DNA of 64,000 nt from Streptomyces sp. CB02923. GTDB taxonomy: Bacteria; Actinomycetota; Actinomycetes; Streptomycetales; Streptomycetaceae. A model generated the notes under the pieces. That model was given only the letters and a program-made list of their open reading frames with translations, had not been told where the DNA came from and did not search any database. A program made the translations under genes and the position numbers. Where the stretch lies: NCBI RefSeq assembly GCF_001905005.1, contig NZ_LWKZ01000005.1, positions 1 to 64,000 of the forward strand, written 5' to 3'. Below are positions 55,522 through 64,000 of this stretch, piece by piece. Every line of letters starts with the position of its first letter. Position 1 is the first letter of the stretch.

Positions 55522-57222
55522 TCAGGCGCTCAGCCGGGCCACGGCCTCCTCGACCGTCAGCTCCTCGCGCTCGCCCGTACGGCGGTCCTTCAGCTCGACG
55601 ACGCCCTCGGCGGCGCGGCGGCCCGCGACCAGGATCTTCGGGATGCCGAGCAGCTCCGCGTCGGTGAACTTCACGCCCGGCGAGACGCCCGCCCGGTCGT
55701 CCACCAGGACGCGCAGGCCCGCGGCGCCCAGCTTGTCGCCGACCTCCAGGGCCAGCTCGGTCTGCTTGGCCTTGCCCGCGGCGACCACGTGCACGTCGGC
55801 CGGGGCGACCTCGCGCGGCCAGCACAGGCCGGACTCGTCGATGGTCTGCTCGGCGAGGGCCGCGACGGCGCGGGAGACGCCGACGCCGTACGAGCCCATG
55901 GTGACGCGTACGGGCTTGCCGTTCTGGCCGAGGACGTCCAGCTCGAAGGCGTCCGCGTACTTGCGGCCCAGCTGGAAGATGTGGCCGATTTCGATCGCCC
56001 GGTCGATGCGCAGGCCCGCGCCGCACGCGGGGCAGGGGTCGCCCGGCTCGACGACGACGACGTCGAGGTACTCGTCGACCTCGAAGTCACGGCCCGCGAC
56101 GACGCTCCGCGCGTGCTTGCCGTCCTTGTTGGCGCCGGTGATCCAGGCGGTCCCGGGGGCGACCCGCGGGTCGGCGAGGTACTTGAAGGACTTGCCTGCC
56201 AGCCCCTGCGGGCCGACGTAGCCGCGCACGAGGTCCTCGCGGCCGGTGAAGTCCTCGGCGGTGACCAGCTCGACCGTGGCCGGGGCCAGGTGCTCGCCCA
56301 GCTTGCCGAGGTCCACCTCGCGGTCGCCGGGCACGCCCACCGCGACGATCTCGCCGTCGACCTTGACCAGCAGGTTCTTCAGCGTGGCGGAGGCCGGTAC
56401 GCCGAGGTGCCCGGCCAGCGTCTCGATGGTCGGGGTGTCGGGGGTGTCCAGCTCCTCGACGGGGCCGTGCGCGGAGCCGTCCACCGCCGGGACGGTGACC
56501 GTGACGGCCTCGGTGTTGGCCGCGTAGTCGCAGGCCGGGCAGTCCACGAAGGTGTCCTCGCCGGCCGCGGCCGGGGCCAGGAACTCCTCGGAGGCCGAGC
56601 CGCCCATGGCGCCGGAGACGGCGGAGACGATGCGGTAGTCCAGGCCCAGGCGCTGGAAGATCTTCTGGTACGCCTCGCGGTGCAGGCGGTACGACTCGGC
56701 CAGGCCCTCGTCGGTGGTGTCGAAGCTGTACGAGTCCTTCATCTGGAACTCGCGGCCGCGCAGCACGCCGGAGCGCGGGCGGGCCTCGTCACGGTACTTG
56801 GTCTGGATCTGGTAGAGCATCACCGGCAGGTCCTTGTAGGACGTGCACTGGTCCTTGACCATGAGCGTGAAGATCTCTTCGTGGGTGGGACCGAGGAGGT
56901 AGTCCGCGCCCTTGCGGTCCTTGAGGCGGAACAGCTGGTCGCCGTACTCCTCCCAGCGGCCGGTCGCCTCGTAGGGCTCCTTGGGCAGCAGGGCCGGCAG
57001 CAGCACCTCCTGGGCGCCGATCGCGTCCATCTCCTCGCGGATGATGCGCGACACGTTCTCCAGCACCTTCTTGCCCAGCGGCAGCCAGGTCCAGATGCCG
57101 GCGGAGGTGCGGCGGACGTAGCCGGCGCGCACGAGCAGCTTGTGGCTGGCGGTCTCGGCGTCGGCCGGGTCGTCGCGCAGCGTCTTGATCATCAACCGGG
57201 ACATGCGCTGGACCTGGGCCAT
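55522..57222 (-). CDS. proS: Prolyl-tRNA synthetase
   Basis: 566 residues, bacterial-type class II enzyme. Motif 2 ([20 protein letters not shown], motif split across 140-160), the editing insertion in the middle (about 230-390), and motif 3 ([17 protein letters not shown]) are present. [12 protein letters not shown] and CPACGAGL are cysteine pairs typical of this form. The ATG has AGGAG. It lies downstream of the GNAT genes on the same strand. Confidence 0.95.
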   Translation of the reverse strand: MAQVQRMSRLMIKTLRDDPADAETASHKLLVRAGYVRRTSAGIWTWLPLGKKVLENVSRIIREEMDAIGAQEVLLPALLPKEPYEATGRWEEYGDQLFRLKDRKGADYLLGPTHEEIFTLMVKDQCTSYKDLPVMLYQIQTKYRDEARPRSGVLRGREFQMKDSYSFDTTDEGLAESYRLHREAYQKIFQRLGLDYRIVSAVSGAMGGSASEEFLAPAAAGEDTFVDCPACDYAANTEAVTVTVPAVDGSAHGPVEELDTPDTPTIETLAGHLGVPASATLKNLLVKVDGEIVAVGVPGDREVDLGKLGEHLAPATVELVTAEDFTGREDLVRGYVGPQGLAGKSFKYLADPRVAPGTAWITGANKDGKHARSVVAGRDFEVDEYLDVVVVEPGDPCPACGAGLRIDRAIEIGHIFQLGRKYADAFELDVLGQNGKPVRVTMGSYGVGVSRAVAALAEQTIDESGLCWPREVAPADVHVVAAGKAKQTELALEVGDKLGAAGLRVLVDDRAGVSPGVKFTDAELLGIPKILVAGRRAAEGVVELKDRRTGEREELTVEEAVARLSA

Positions 57223-57318
57223 GGTGATTCTCCTGCGTAAGAAAGGTGACTTCCGCGAGGTTATCCGGAGGGACGCGCCCCATGGAAATGGGATGCGCCG
57301 CCGCCTGGCCGCGTTCCG

Positions 57319-57852
57319 TCAGCGTTTGAGCGGCAGGGGCGCGCCCATCACCGCGTACGGCATCGGGGCGCTGGGGAACAGGACGCGGCGGGCCAGGTCC
57401 TCGTAGCCGAGGGAGCGGTACAGGCCGCGGGCCGGGCTGTCGGTGTCGATGGCGGACAGGATGCTGCGCGGTTCGGGCACGCCGTCCGTGATGCGGGTGA
57501 TCAGTTCGCGGCCGATGCGCCGGTTCTGGAAGGCGGGCAGCACATGCAGCTCGGTGATCACGAAGGAGTCGTCGAGCCAGTGGTCGCGTTCCTCGGAGCG
57601 CAGGTACGGCTCGACGACCGTGGACCACCAGTGCGTACGGCTGTTGGGCATCCCGTAGACGAAGCCGACCAGGCGCCCGGCGGGGGTCGTGGCGCCGAGG
57701 GCGCGGGCCCCCGGGCTGCTCAGATGCCGCAGGACGATGTGGCGGCGGACGCCGATCTCGTCGTCGGTCAGTCCGAACGCCAGCGCCTGCACGGCGAGCG
57801 CGTCGTCCACGCGGACAGCGAGATCCAGGGGCCCGACCGCGACGTCATCCAT
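57319..57852 (-). CDS. GNAT-family acetyltransferase
   Basis: 177 residues. The acetyl-CoA loop is readable as ITELHVLPAFQNRRIGRELI (about 108-127, Q/RxxGxG/A-like: QNRRIG), with SLGYEDLARRVLF as the C-terminal strand. Substrate unknown. The ATG at 57850-57852 has no ribosome site, but a TACGCT box ends seven bases upstream, so the mRNA may be leaderless. Confidence 0.78.
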   Translation of the reverse strand: MDDVAVGPLDLAVRVDDALAVQALAFGLTDDEIGVRRHIVLRHLSSPGARALGATTPAGRLVGFVYGMPNSRTHWWSTVVEPYLRSEERDHWLDDSFVITELHVLPAFQNRRIGRELITRITDGVPEPRSILSAIDTDSPARGLYRSLGYEDLARRVLFPSAPMPYAVMGAPLPLKR

Positions 57853-57935
57853 GGTCGGGAGCGTACAAGGCGCCGGGGTGGAAGACGATCGGCCGGTGGG
57901 CCCGGTACGGCGGCGCCGCGGTCTGCCGCCGTGTT

Positions 57936-58781
57936 TCAGAAGAGCACGCTCATGAAGGCGCCGGTCTCCTCGAACCCCACCCGCCGGTACGCGGCCCGCG
58001 CCGCCGTGTTGAAGTCGTTCACGTACAGCGAGGCGACGGGCGAGACCTCGGTGAGCGCGTGCCGCAGCACGGCGGCCATGCCGGTCTCGGAGAGGCCCTT
58101 GCCGCGGTATTCGGGGGCGACCCAGACGCCCTGGATCTGGCAGGCCCGCTGCGTGGCGGCGCCGATCTCGGCCTTGAAGACGACCTTGCCGTCGTCGATG
58201 CGGGCGAAGGACCGGCCGGCGCCGACCAGCTCGGCGACGCGTGCCTGGTAGAGCAGCCCGCCGTCGCCGGCCAGCGGCGAGATGCCGACCTCCTCGGTGA
58301 ACATCGCCACGCACGCGGGCATGATCAGGTCCATCTCGTGCTTGCCGATGCGCCGTACGTACGGGTCGGGCTCGACCTCGGTGGCGAGGGAGGACGTGAC
58401 CATCAGCGGCTGGTGGGCGCGTACCTCGCGGGCCGGGCCCCAGGCGGGCTCCAGCAGGGACCACAGCTCGGCGGTCGGACCGGCCGGGCCGACGATGGAG
58501 GAGCAGCGCCGCCCCTGGCGGCGGGCGCGCTCGGCGAAGCCGCGTACCGCTTCGGGGGTGGCGCAGACGGGGACGAGGTTGGCGCCCGCATAGCACAGCG
58601 ACCGGAGCCGGCCGCCCGTGTACCAGCCCCACATCTCGCCGCCGAGCCGCCAGGGGTCCAGCCCGGCGACCTGGACGCGGGCGGCGACGAAGGCGTTGGC
58701 GACCGGGTCGCGGTCGAGCACCGCCAGCGCGTCGTCGAGCTCCCCGGGCTCCAGAACCTTGGTGGTCGTGGTCGTCAGCAC
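57936..58781 (-). CDS. GNAT-family protein with DUF4081-type N-terminal domain
   Basis: 281 residues. The N-terminal half (DPVANAFVAARVQVAG, GANLVPVCATPEAVRGFAER) is the DUF4081 type found before GNAT domains in actinobacteria. The C-terminal half has the acetyl-CoA motif VWVAPEYRGKGLSETGMAAV and ends with AAYRRVGFEETGAFM. Substrate unknown. The GTG start has a GAGG site. A terminator separates it from ispG upstream. Confidence 0.82.
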   Translation of the reverse strand: MLTTTTTKVLEPGELDDALAVLDRDPVANAFVAARVQVAGLDPWRLGGEMWGWYTGGRLRSLCYAGANLVPVCATPEAVRGFAERARRQGRRCSSIVGPAGPTAELWSLLEPAWGPAREVRAHQPLMVTSSLATEVEPDPYVRRIGKHEMDLIMPACVAMFTEEVGISPLAGDGGLLYQARVAELVGAGRSFARIDDGKVVFKAEIGAATQRACQIQGVWVAPEYRGKGLSETGMAAVLRHALTEVSPVASLYVNDFNTAARAAYRRVGFEETGAFMSVLF

Positions 58782-58905
58782 GTCTCGGAAAGCCTCACCT
58801 TTACGGGCCTGGGAGGCCAGGCGATAGCAGGTCCTGGCACTTTACCTCCCCGGCGGCGGAGCAGCGGATCCGCTGCGGGTACCGCTCCTGGCCCGGATTA
58901 CGCAC

Positions 58906-58942
58906 GAGCCCCGCCACCGGTGTGGTCCGGCGGCGGGGCTCG
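58906..58942 (-). terminator. Terminator after ispG
   Basis: CGAGCCCCGCC (58906-58916) pairs exactly with GGCGGGGCTCG (58932-58942), 56 bases after the ispG stop codon. Confidence 0.75.
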
Positions 58943-58998
58943 TGGGGCGCGCGGGGCGCCAGGGCGCTACGGAGGCTGTGCGGGGCGGTACGGAGGTG

Positions 58999-60156
<1,158 letters not shown>

Positions 60157-60254
60157 CTGGCGAGCAACCCCAAGGTGTGGATCTAGGTCCCGAGATCGGC
60201 GGGCTCCGGCCTTCGAGATTACGGCACGAGGGTCGCCGTGGGCACATCGATCCC

Positions 60255-60280
60255 CTCCTGCCCCCCGTCGGAGGCAGGAG
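60255..60280 (-). terminator. Hairpin after the site-2 protease gene
   Basis: CTCCTGCC (60255-60262) pairs with GGCAGGAG (60273-60280), 54 bases after the stop codon and about 100 bases before ispG. It may only attenuate transcription into ispG. Confidence 0.55.
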
Positions 60281-60334
60281 GAGCACCCATGTGCGCGGTT
60301 TGCGCTGCTGGTGGGACGGGCAGCGCCCCGGTAC

Positions 60335-61636
60335 CTATGTCAGCTTCACCGGATTCACCACGTCCGCCACCAGCACCAGCAGCGTGAAGCAGATGAAGAT
60401 CCCGGCGACGACATAGGCGACCGGCATCAGCTTGGCCACGTCGAAGGGGCCGGGGTCGGGTCGCCGGAAGACGCGGGCGAAGGCCCGGCGGACCGACTCC
60501 CACAGGGCACCCGCGATGTGGCCCCCGTCCAGGGGCAGCAGCGGGAGCATGTTGAACAGGAACAGGGACAGGTTGAAGCCGGCGACCAGGAAGAGCATGG
60601 TCGCCACCCGCTGCTCCGGCGGGATGTTCAGCGAGAAGACCTCGCCGCCGACCCGGGCCGCGCCGACCACGCCCATCGGGGAGTCCTGCTTGCGCTCGCC
60701 GCCGTTGAAGGCGGCGTTCCACAGGTCCGGGACCTTGGCGGGCAGGTTGACCAGCGACTGGAAGCCCTGCTCGACCATGCTGCCCATGCGGTCCACGGAC
60801 TGGCCGAAGGTCTGCGGGACGACGCCGGTGGCCGGGGTGAAGCCGAGGAAGCCCGCGGTGACGTACTCGTCGGGCACGTACGCGCCGTGGCCGTCGGTCT
60901 TGGCGACCTTGTTCTCGATGAGGTCGGCGTGCAGCTGCTGCCGCTTGCCGTCCCGCTCGATGGTGATCGTCGCGGGGCCGGTGGTGTCCCGGATGCTCTG
61001 CTGGAGGGCGCTCCAGTCCGGTACGGGCTTGCCGTCGAAGTCGACGATCTTGTCGCCGGCGCGCAGGCCGGCGGCCTTGGCCGGGGAGTCCTTGGCGCCC
61101 GCGGTGCACTTGTCGGTCTTGGCGGAGGCCGCGATGACGCAGTCCGAGACCGAGCTGACCTGGGTGGTCTGGGTGTTGATGCCGAAGCCCATCAGCACGC
61201 TCATGAAGATCACGACCGCGAGGACCAGGTTCATGAACGGCCCGGCGAACATCACGATGACGCGCTTCCAGGGCTTGCGCGTATAGAACAGCCGCTTGTC
61301 GTCTCCCGGCTGCAGCTCCTCGAAGGCCGCCGAACGGGCGTCCTCGATCATGCCGCGCCAGGGAGAGGTGGAGCGGGCCTGCAGGGCGCCGTCCTCCCCC
61401 GGCGGGAACATGCCGATCATGCGGATGTAGCCGCCGAGCGGTATGGCCTTGATGCCGTACTCGGTGTCGCCCTTGCGGCGCGAGAAGAGCGTCGGCCCGA
61501 AGCCCACCATGTACTGCGGCACCCGGATGCCGAACAGCTTGGCGGTGGACAGGTGCCCCAGCTCGTGCCAGGCGATCGAGAAGAGCAGGCCGACGACGAA
61601 GACGACTATGCCCAGAATGGTCATCCAGGTCGTCAT
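60335..61636 (-). CDS. Site-2 intramembrane metalloprotease (RseP/Rip1 type)
   Basis: 433 residues. First membrane helix with HELGH (24-28), a PDZ domain in the middle ([20 protein letters not shown]), and the third catalytic part [13 protein letters not shown] near residue 385, then a last membrane helix. Such proteases cut membrane anchors of anti-sigma factors; the substrate here is unknown. Start and dxr stop overlap as ATGA. Confidence 0.92.
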   Translation of the reverse strand: MTTWMTILGIVVFVVGLLFSIAWHELGHLSTAKLFGIRVPQYMVGFGPTLFSRRKGDTEYGIKAIPLGGYIRMIGMFPPGEDGALQARSTSPWRGMIEDARSAAFEELQPGDDKRLFYTRKPWKRVIVMFAGPFMNLVLAVVIFMSVLMGFGINTQTTQVSSVSDCVIAASAKTDKCTAGAKDSPAKAAGLRAGDKIVDFDGKPVPDWSALQQSIRDTTGPATITIERDGKRQQLHADLIENKVAKTDGHGAYVPDEYVTAGFLGFTPATGVVPQTFGQSVDRMGSMVEQGFQSLVNLPAKVPDLWNAAFNGGERKQDSPMGVVGAARVGGEVFSLNIPPEQRVATMLFLVAGFNLSLFLFNMLPLLPLDGGHIAGALWESVRRAFARVFRRPDPGPFDVAKLMPVAYVVAGIFICFTLLVLVADVVNPVKLT

Positions 61637-62904
61637 GCGCGAGCCTCCGATGTCGTACGGGCCGCACGGGCGGCCAGCTCACGGGCGCGGGCGCGCGCCC
61701 AGGTTTCCGCCTGCAAGACGTCCGCGACCGTCAGGGAGGTTCCCCGGGCGGGCTCACCGTGCTCCGCGACCACCTCGGCGACCGTATCGACAATTCCTGT
61801 GAACGGCAGCCCGCCCTGCAAGAACGCGTCGACGCATTCCTCGTTGGCCGCGTTGAAAACGGCGGGCGCGGTGCCGCCCAGATCGCCGACATGGCAGGCC
61901 AGCGGCACGGACGGGAACGCCTCGGTGTCCAGGGGCAGGAACTCCCACTGGTGGGCCCTGGTCCAGTCGACGCCGGGGGCCGCGTCCGGCACCCGGTCGG
62001 GCCAGCCGATGCCCAGCGCGATCGGCATCCGCATGTCCGGCGGGCTGGCCTGGGCCAGGGTGGAGCCGTCCGTGAACTCCACCATCGAGTGGATGTAGGA
62101 CTGCGGATGGACGACGACCTCGATGCGCTCGAACGGCACGTCGTACAGCAGATGCGCCTCGATGACCTCCAGGCCCTTGTTGACCAGGGTCGCGGAGTTG
62201 ATGGTGATGACCGGGCCCATCGCCCAGGTGGGGTGCGCGAGCGCCTGCTCCGGCGTGACGGCCGCCAGCTGCTCCTTGGTACGGCCGCGGAACGGCCCGC
62301 CGGAGGCGGTGACGACCAGCTTGCGCACCTCCTGGCGGGTGCCGCCCAGCAGGCCCTGGAAGAGGGCGGAGTGCTCGGAGTCGACGGGGATGATCTGGCC
62401 GGGGCGCGCCGCGGCCTTCACCAGCGGGCCGCCGACGATCAGTGACTCCTTGTTGGCGAGCGCCAGCGCGCGGCCCGCGTCCAGGGCGGCGAGGGTGGGC
62501 GCGAGGCCGATGGAGCCGGTGATGCCGTTGAGGACGGTGTGGCAGGGCGAGGCGGCGAGGTCGGTGGCCGCGTCGGGTCCGGCCAGGATCTCCGGCAGCG
62601 GCTCCCCCGCCCCGTAGCGGCCGGCCAGCTCCTCGCGCAGGGCCGGCACCACGTCCTCGCGGGCCACCGCCACCGCATGGACCCGCAGCCGGTGCGCCTG
62701 CTCGGCCAGCAGCGCCACCCGGCCGCCGGCCGCGGACAGCGCGGTCACGCGGAAGCGGTCGGGGTGGCGCAGCACCAGGTCGATGGCCTGGGTGCCGATG
62801 GAGCCGGTCGAGCCGAGGATCACGATGTCACGCGGCCCGGCGCCGTTGCCGGGGAGCGGGGCGGGCGTGAAGCGCAGATGCGGGTCAGCGAGGGTGTCCG
62901 TCAT
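61633..62904 (-). CDS. dxr: 1-Deoxy-D-xylulose 5-phosphate reductoisomerase
   Basis: 423 residues. Second enzyme of the non-mevalonate pathway. NADPH loop [14 protein letters not shown] near 31, the metal/substrate motif [11 protein letters not shown], and the flexible loop [21 protein letters not shown] (split across 220-240). The ATG at 62902-62904 gives [10 protein letters not shown] as in other Streptomyces; an ATG three codons upstream is possible. Confidence 0.94.
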   Translation of the reverse strand: MTDTLADPHLRFTPAPLPGNGAGPRDIVILGSTGSIGTQAIDLVLRHPDRFRVTALSAAGGRVALLAEQAHRLRVHAVAVAREDVVPALREELAGRYGAGEPLPEILAGPDAATDLAASPCHTVLNGITGSIGLAPTLAALDAGRALALANKESLIVGGPLVKAAARPGQIIPVDSEHSALFQGLLGGTRQEVRKLVVTASGGPFRGRTKEQLAAVTPEQALAHPTWAMGPVITINSATLVNKGLEVIEAHLLYDVPFERIEVVVHPQSYIHSMVEFTDGSTLAQASPPDMRMPIALGIGWPDRVPDAAPGVDWTRAHQWEFLPLDTEAFPSVPLACHVGDLGGTAPAVFNAANEECVDAFLQGGLPFTGIVDTVAEVVAEHGEPARGTSLTVADVLQAETWARARARELAARAARTTSEARA

Positions 62905-63014
62905 GGAGACCATTGTTGCCGGTCCGGGCGGCGCCGTGAGCCGCAGGGGACTGTCGGTGACGCGTGGGACGGTACGGACAGGGAACCGGACGCTGTCGCC
63001 GTCGGCGCGGCGTG

Positions 63015-63040
63015 GCGGGGGCGGGCGGGGCCGCCCCCGC
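63015..63040 (-). terminator. Terminator after the acyl-CoA dehydrogenase gene
   Basis: GCGGGGGCGG (63015-63024) pairs exactly with CCGCCCCCGC (63031-63040), five bases after the stop codon. Confidence 0.7.
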
Positions 63041-63045
63041 GGCGG

Positions 63046-64000
63046 TCAGCGGATCGGCCGGTGGACGTTCTCCTTCGTCGCCGGTCCGGGCGTCGCGTCG
63101 GCGATCCACGGGCCGTCGCCGCTCGGGTCCACGACGCCTTCCTCCAGCCAGGTGTAGGTACCGGTCAGCACGCCGGAGACGACCTTGCGGTCCAGGTCGT
63201 CGGTGTTGGTCCACAGCCGGCCGAAGAGTTCGTCGACGCGGATGCGGGCCTGCCGGCAGAACGCGTCGGCGAGCTGGTGCGCCTCGCGGCCGTGGTCGTC
63301 GGTGGCGCGCAGGTGCTCGGCGCGTACGACGGCGGCGCTCATGGCGAAGAGTTCGGCGCCGATGTCGACGATCCGGCCGAGGAAGCCCTGCTTGGTCTCC
63401 ATCCGGCCCTGCCAGCGCGACATGGCGTAGAAGGTGGACCTGGCCAGCTTGCGGGCGGCGCGCTCCACGTACCGCAGGTGCCCGGCGAGGTCGCCGAATT
63501 CCGCGTACGTGTTCGGCAGCTGGCCGGGTCCTGCGACCAGCTTGGGCAGCCACCGGGCGTAGAACGTGCCGGCCTTGGCGGCGGCCCTGCCCTTGTCGGC
63601 CAGGGACGTGTCGGGGTCGATGAGGTCACCGGCCACGGACAGGTGCGCGTCCACCGCCTCGCGGGCGATCAGCAGGTGCATGATCTCCGTCGAGCCCTCG
63701 AAGATGCGGTTGATGCGCAGGTCGCGCAGGATCTGCTCGGCGGGCACGGCGCGCTCGCCGCGGGCGGCCAGTGAGGCGGCGGTCTCGAAGCCGCGGCCGC
63801 CGCGGATCTGCACGAGTTCGTCGGCCATCAGGCAGCCCATCTCGGAGCCGTACAGCTTGGCGAGCGCGGCCTCGATGCGGATGTCGTTGCGGTCCTCGTC
63901 GGCCATCTGCGAGGCGAGGTCGACGACGGCCTCCAGGGCGAAGGTGGTGGCCGCGATGAAGGAGATCTTCGACCCGACGGCCTCGTGCCGGGCGATCGGC
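63046..64000 (-). CDS. Acyl-CoA dehydrogenase, C-terminal part (cut by the window end)
   Basis: The frame is open to the window edge; at least 317 residues of the C-terminal portion are visible and the start lies to the right. The segment RIFEGSTEIMHLLIAREAVD carries the FEG(S/T)xE-type motif with the expected catalytic glutamate, and QIRGGRGFETAASLAARGER matches the family's FAD/substrate region. The extended C-terminal helical domain after it resembles the very-long-chain class. It oxidises acyl-CoA with FAD. Codon 63904-63906 is an internal Met, not the start. Confidence 0.88.
   Translation of the reverse strand, partial: PIARHEAVGSKISFIAATTFALEAVVDLASQMADEDRNDIRIEAALAKLYGSEMGCLMADELVQIRGGRGFETAASLAARGERAVPAEQILRDLRINRIFEGSTEIMHLLIAREAVDAHLSVAGDLIDPDTSLADKGRAAAKAGTFYARWLPKLVAGPGQLPNTYAEFGDLAGHLRYVERAARKLARSTFYAMSRWQGRMETKQGFLGRIVDIGAELFAMSAAVVRAEHLRATDDHGREAHQLADAFCRQARIRVDELFGRLWTNTDDLDRKVVSGVLTGTYTWLEEGVVDPSGDGPWIADATPGPATKENVHRPIR

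Overview
The window is about 64 kb of very GC-rich chromosomal DNA whose gene content and order match a Streptomyces core chromosome. Support comes from the strong third-position GC bias, frequent GTG starts, and a set of housekeeping genes in typical Streptomyces order: rnj, dapA, thyX, dapB, M16 protease, pnp, rpsO, then later ribF, truB, rbfA, infB, nusA, rimP, proS, ispG, a site-2 protease and dxr. Between the two housekeeping blocks lies a complete actinobacterial type VII (ESX) secretion locus. No insertion sequence, prophage, CRISPR array or tRNA was seen.

Layout. 1-600: the 5' leader and a run of promoter-like boxes of a minus-strand rRNA operon whose 16S gene lies just left of the window. 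598-11034, mostly minus strand: RNA turnover (RNase J, PNPase, ribosomal protein S15), lysine/diaminopimelate synthesis (dapA, dapB), thyX, an M16 peptidase and small membrane proteins. 11233-44276: the ESX locus. 44426-52986, minus strand: ribF-truB-rbfA-ylxP-infB-ylxR-nusA-rimP. 53105-55349, plus strand: a lipoprotein, a ferritin-like protein and a degenerate kinase-fold protein. 55522-64000, minus strand: proS, two GNAT proteins, ispG, site-2 protease, dxr and a truncated acyl-CoA dehydrogenase.

ESX locus. The core machine is present as eccD (11233), eccC (12990), eccB (36753), eccE (38598), two mycosin proteases (30906 and 34257), and an EspI-like ATPase (41223). No eccA was seen. Probable substrates are the WXG100 pair (35727, 36155), a 115-residue helical protein (33917), a long Gly-rich WXG protein (32359), two WXG100-like proteins at 17032-18203, and two tail-to-tail WXG100 + CpnT-like cassettes (27277-28830 plus strand, 28962-30431 minus strand). 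Between eccC and these cassettes is an accessory region: a polytopic protein with a Pro/Gly/Tyr tail, an ATPase-like protein coupled to a SUKH-type protein, and three related two-pass membrane proteins with a conserved cysteine pair.

In many bacteria nusA-infB-rbfA-truB and rpsO-pnp are contiguous. Here they sit on the same strand on either side of the 33-kb ESX locus, so the secretion genes look inserted into an ancient translation/RNA-decay cluster. Notable non-coding signals are a multi-stem hairpin between rpsO and pnp, a 13-bp hairpin at the predicted 5' end of dapA mRNA, a pair of TATA-core palindromes between eccD and eccC, and a 19-bp palindrome just upstream of a well-formed esx promoter.
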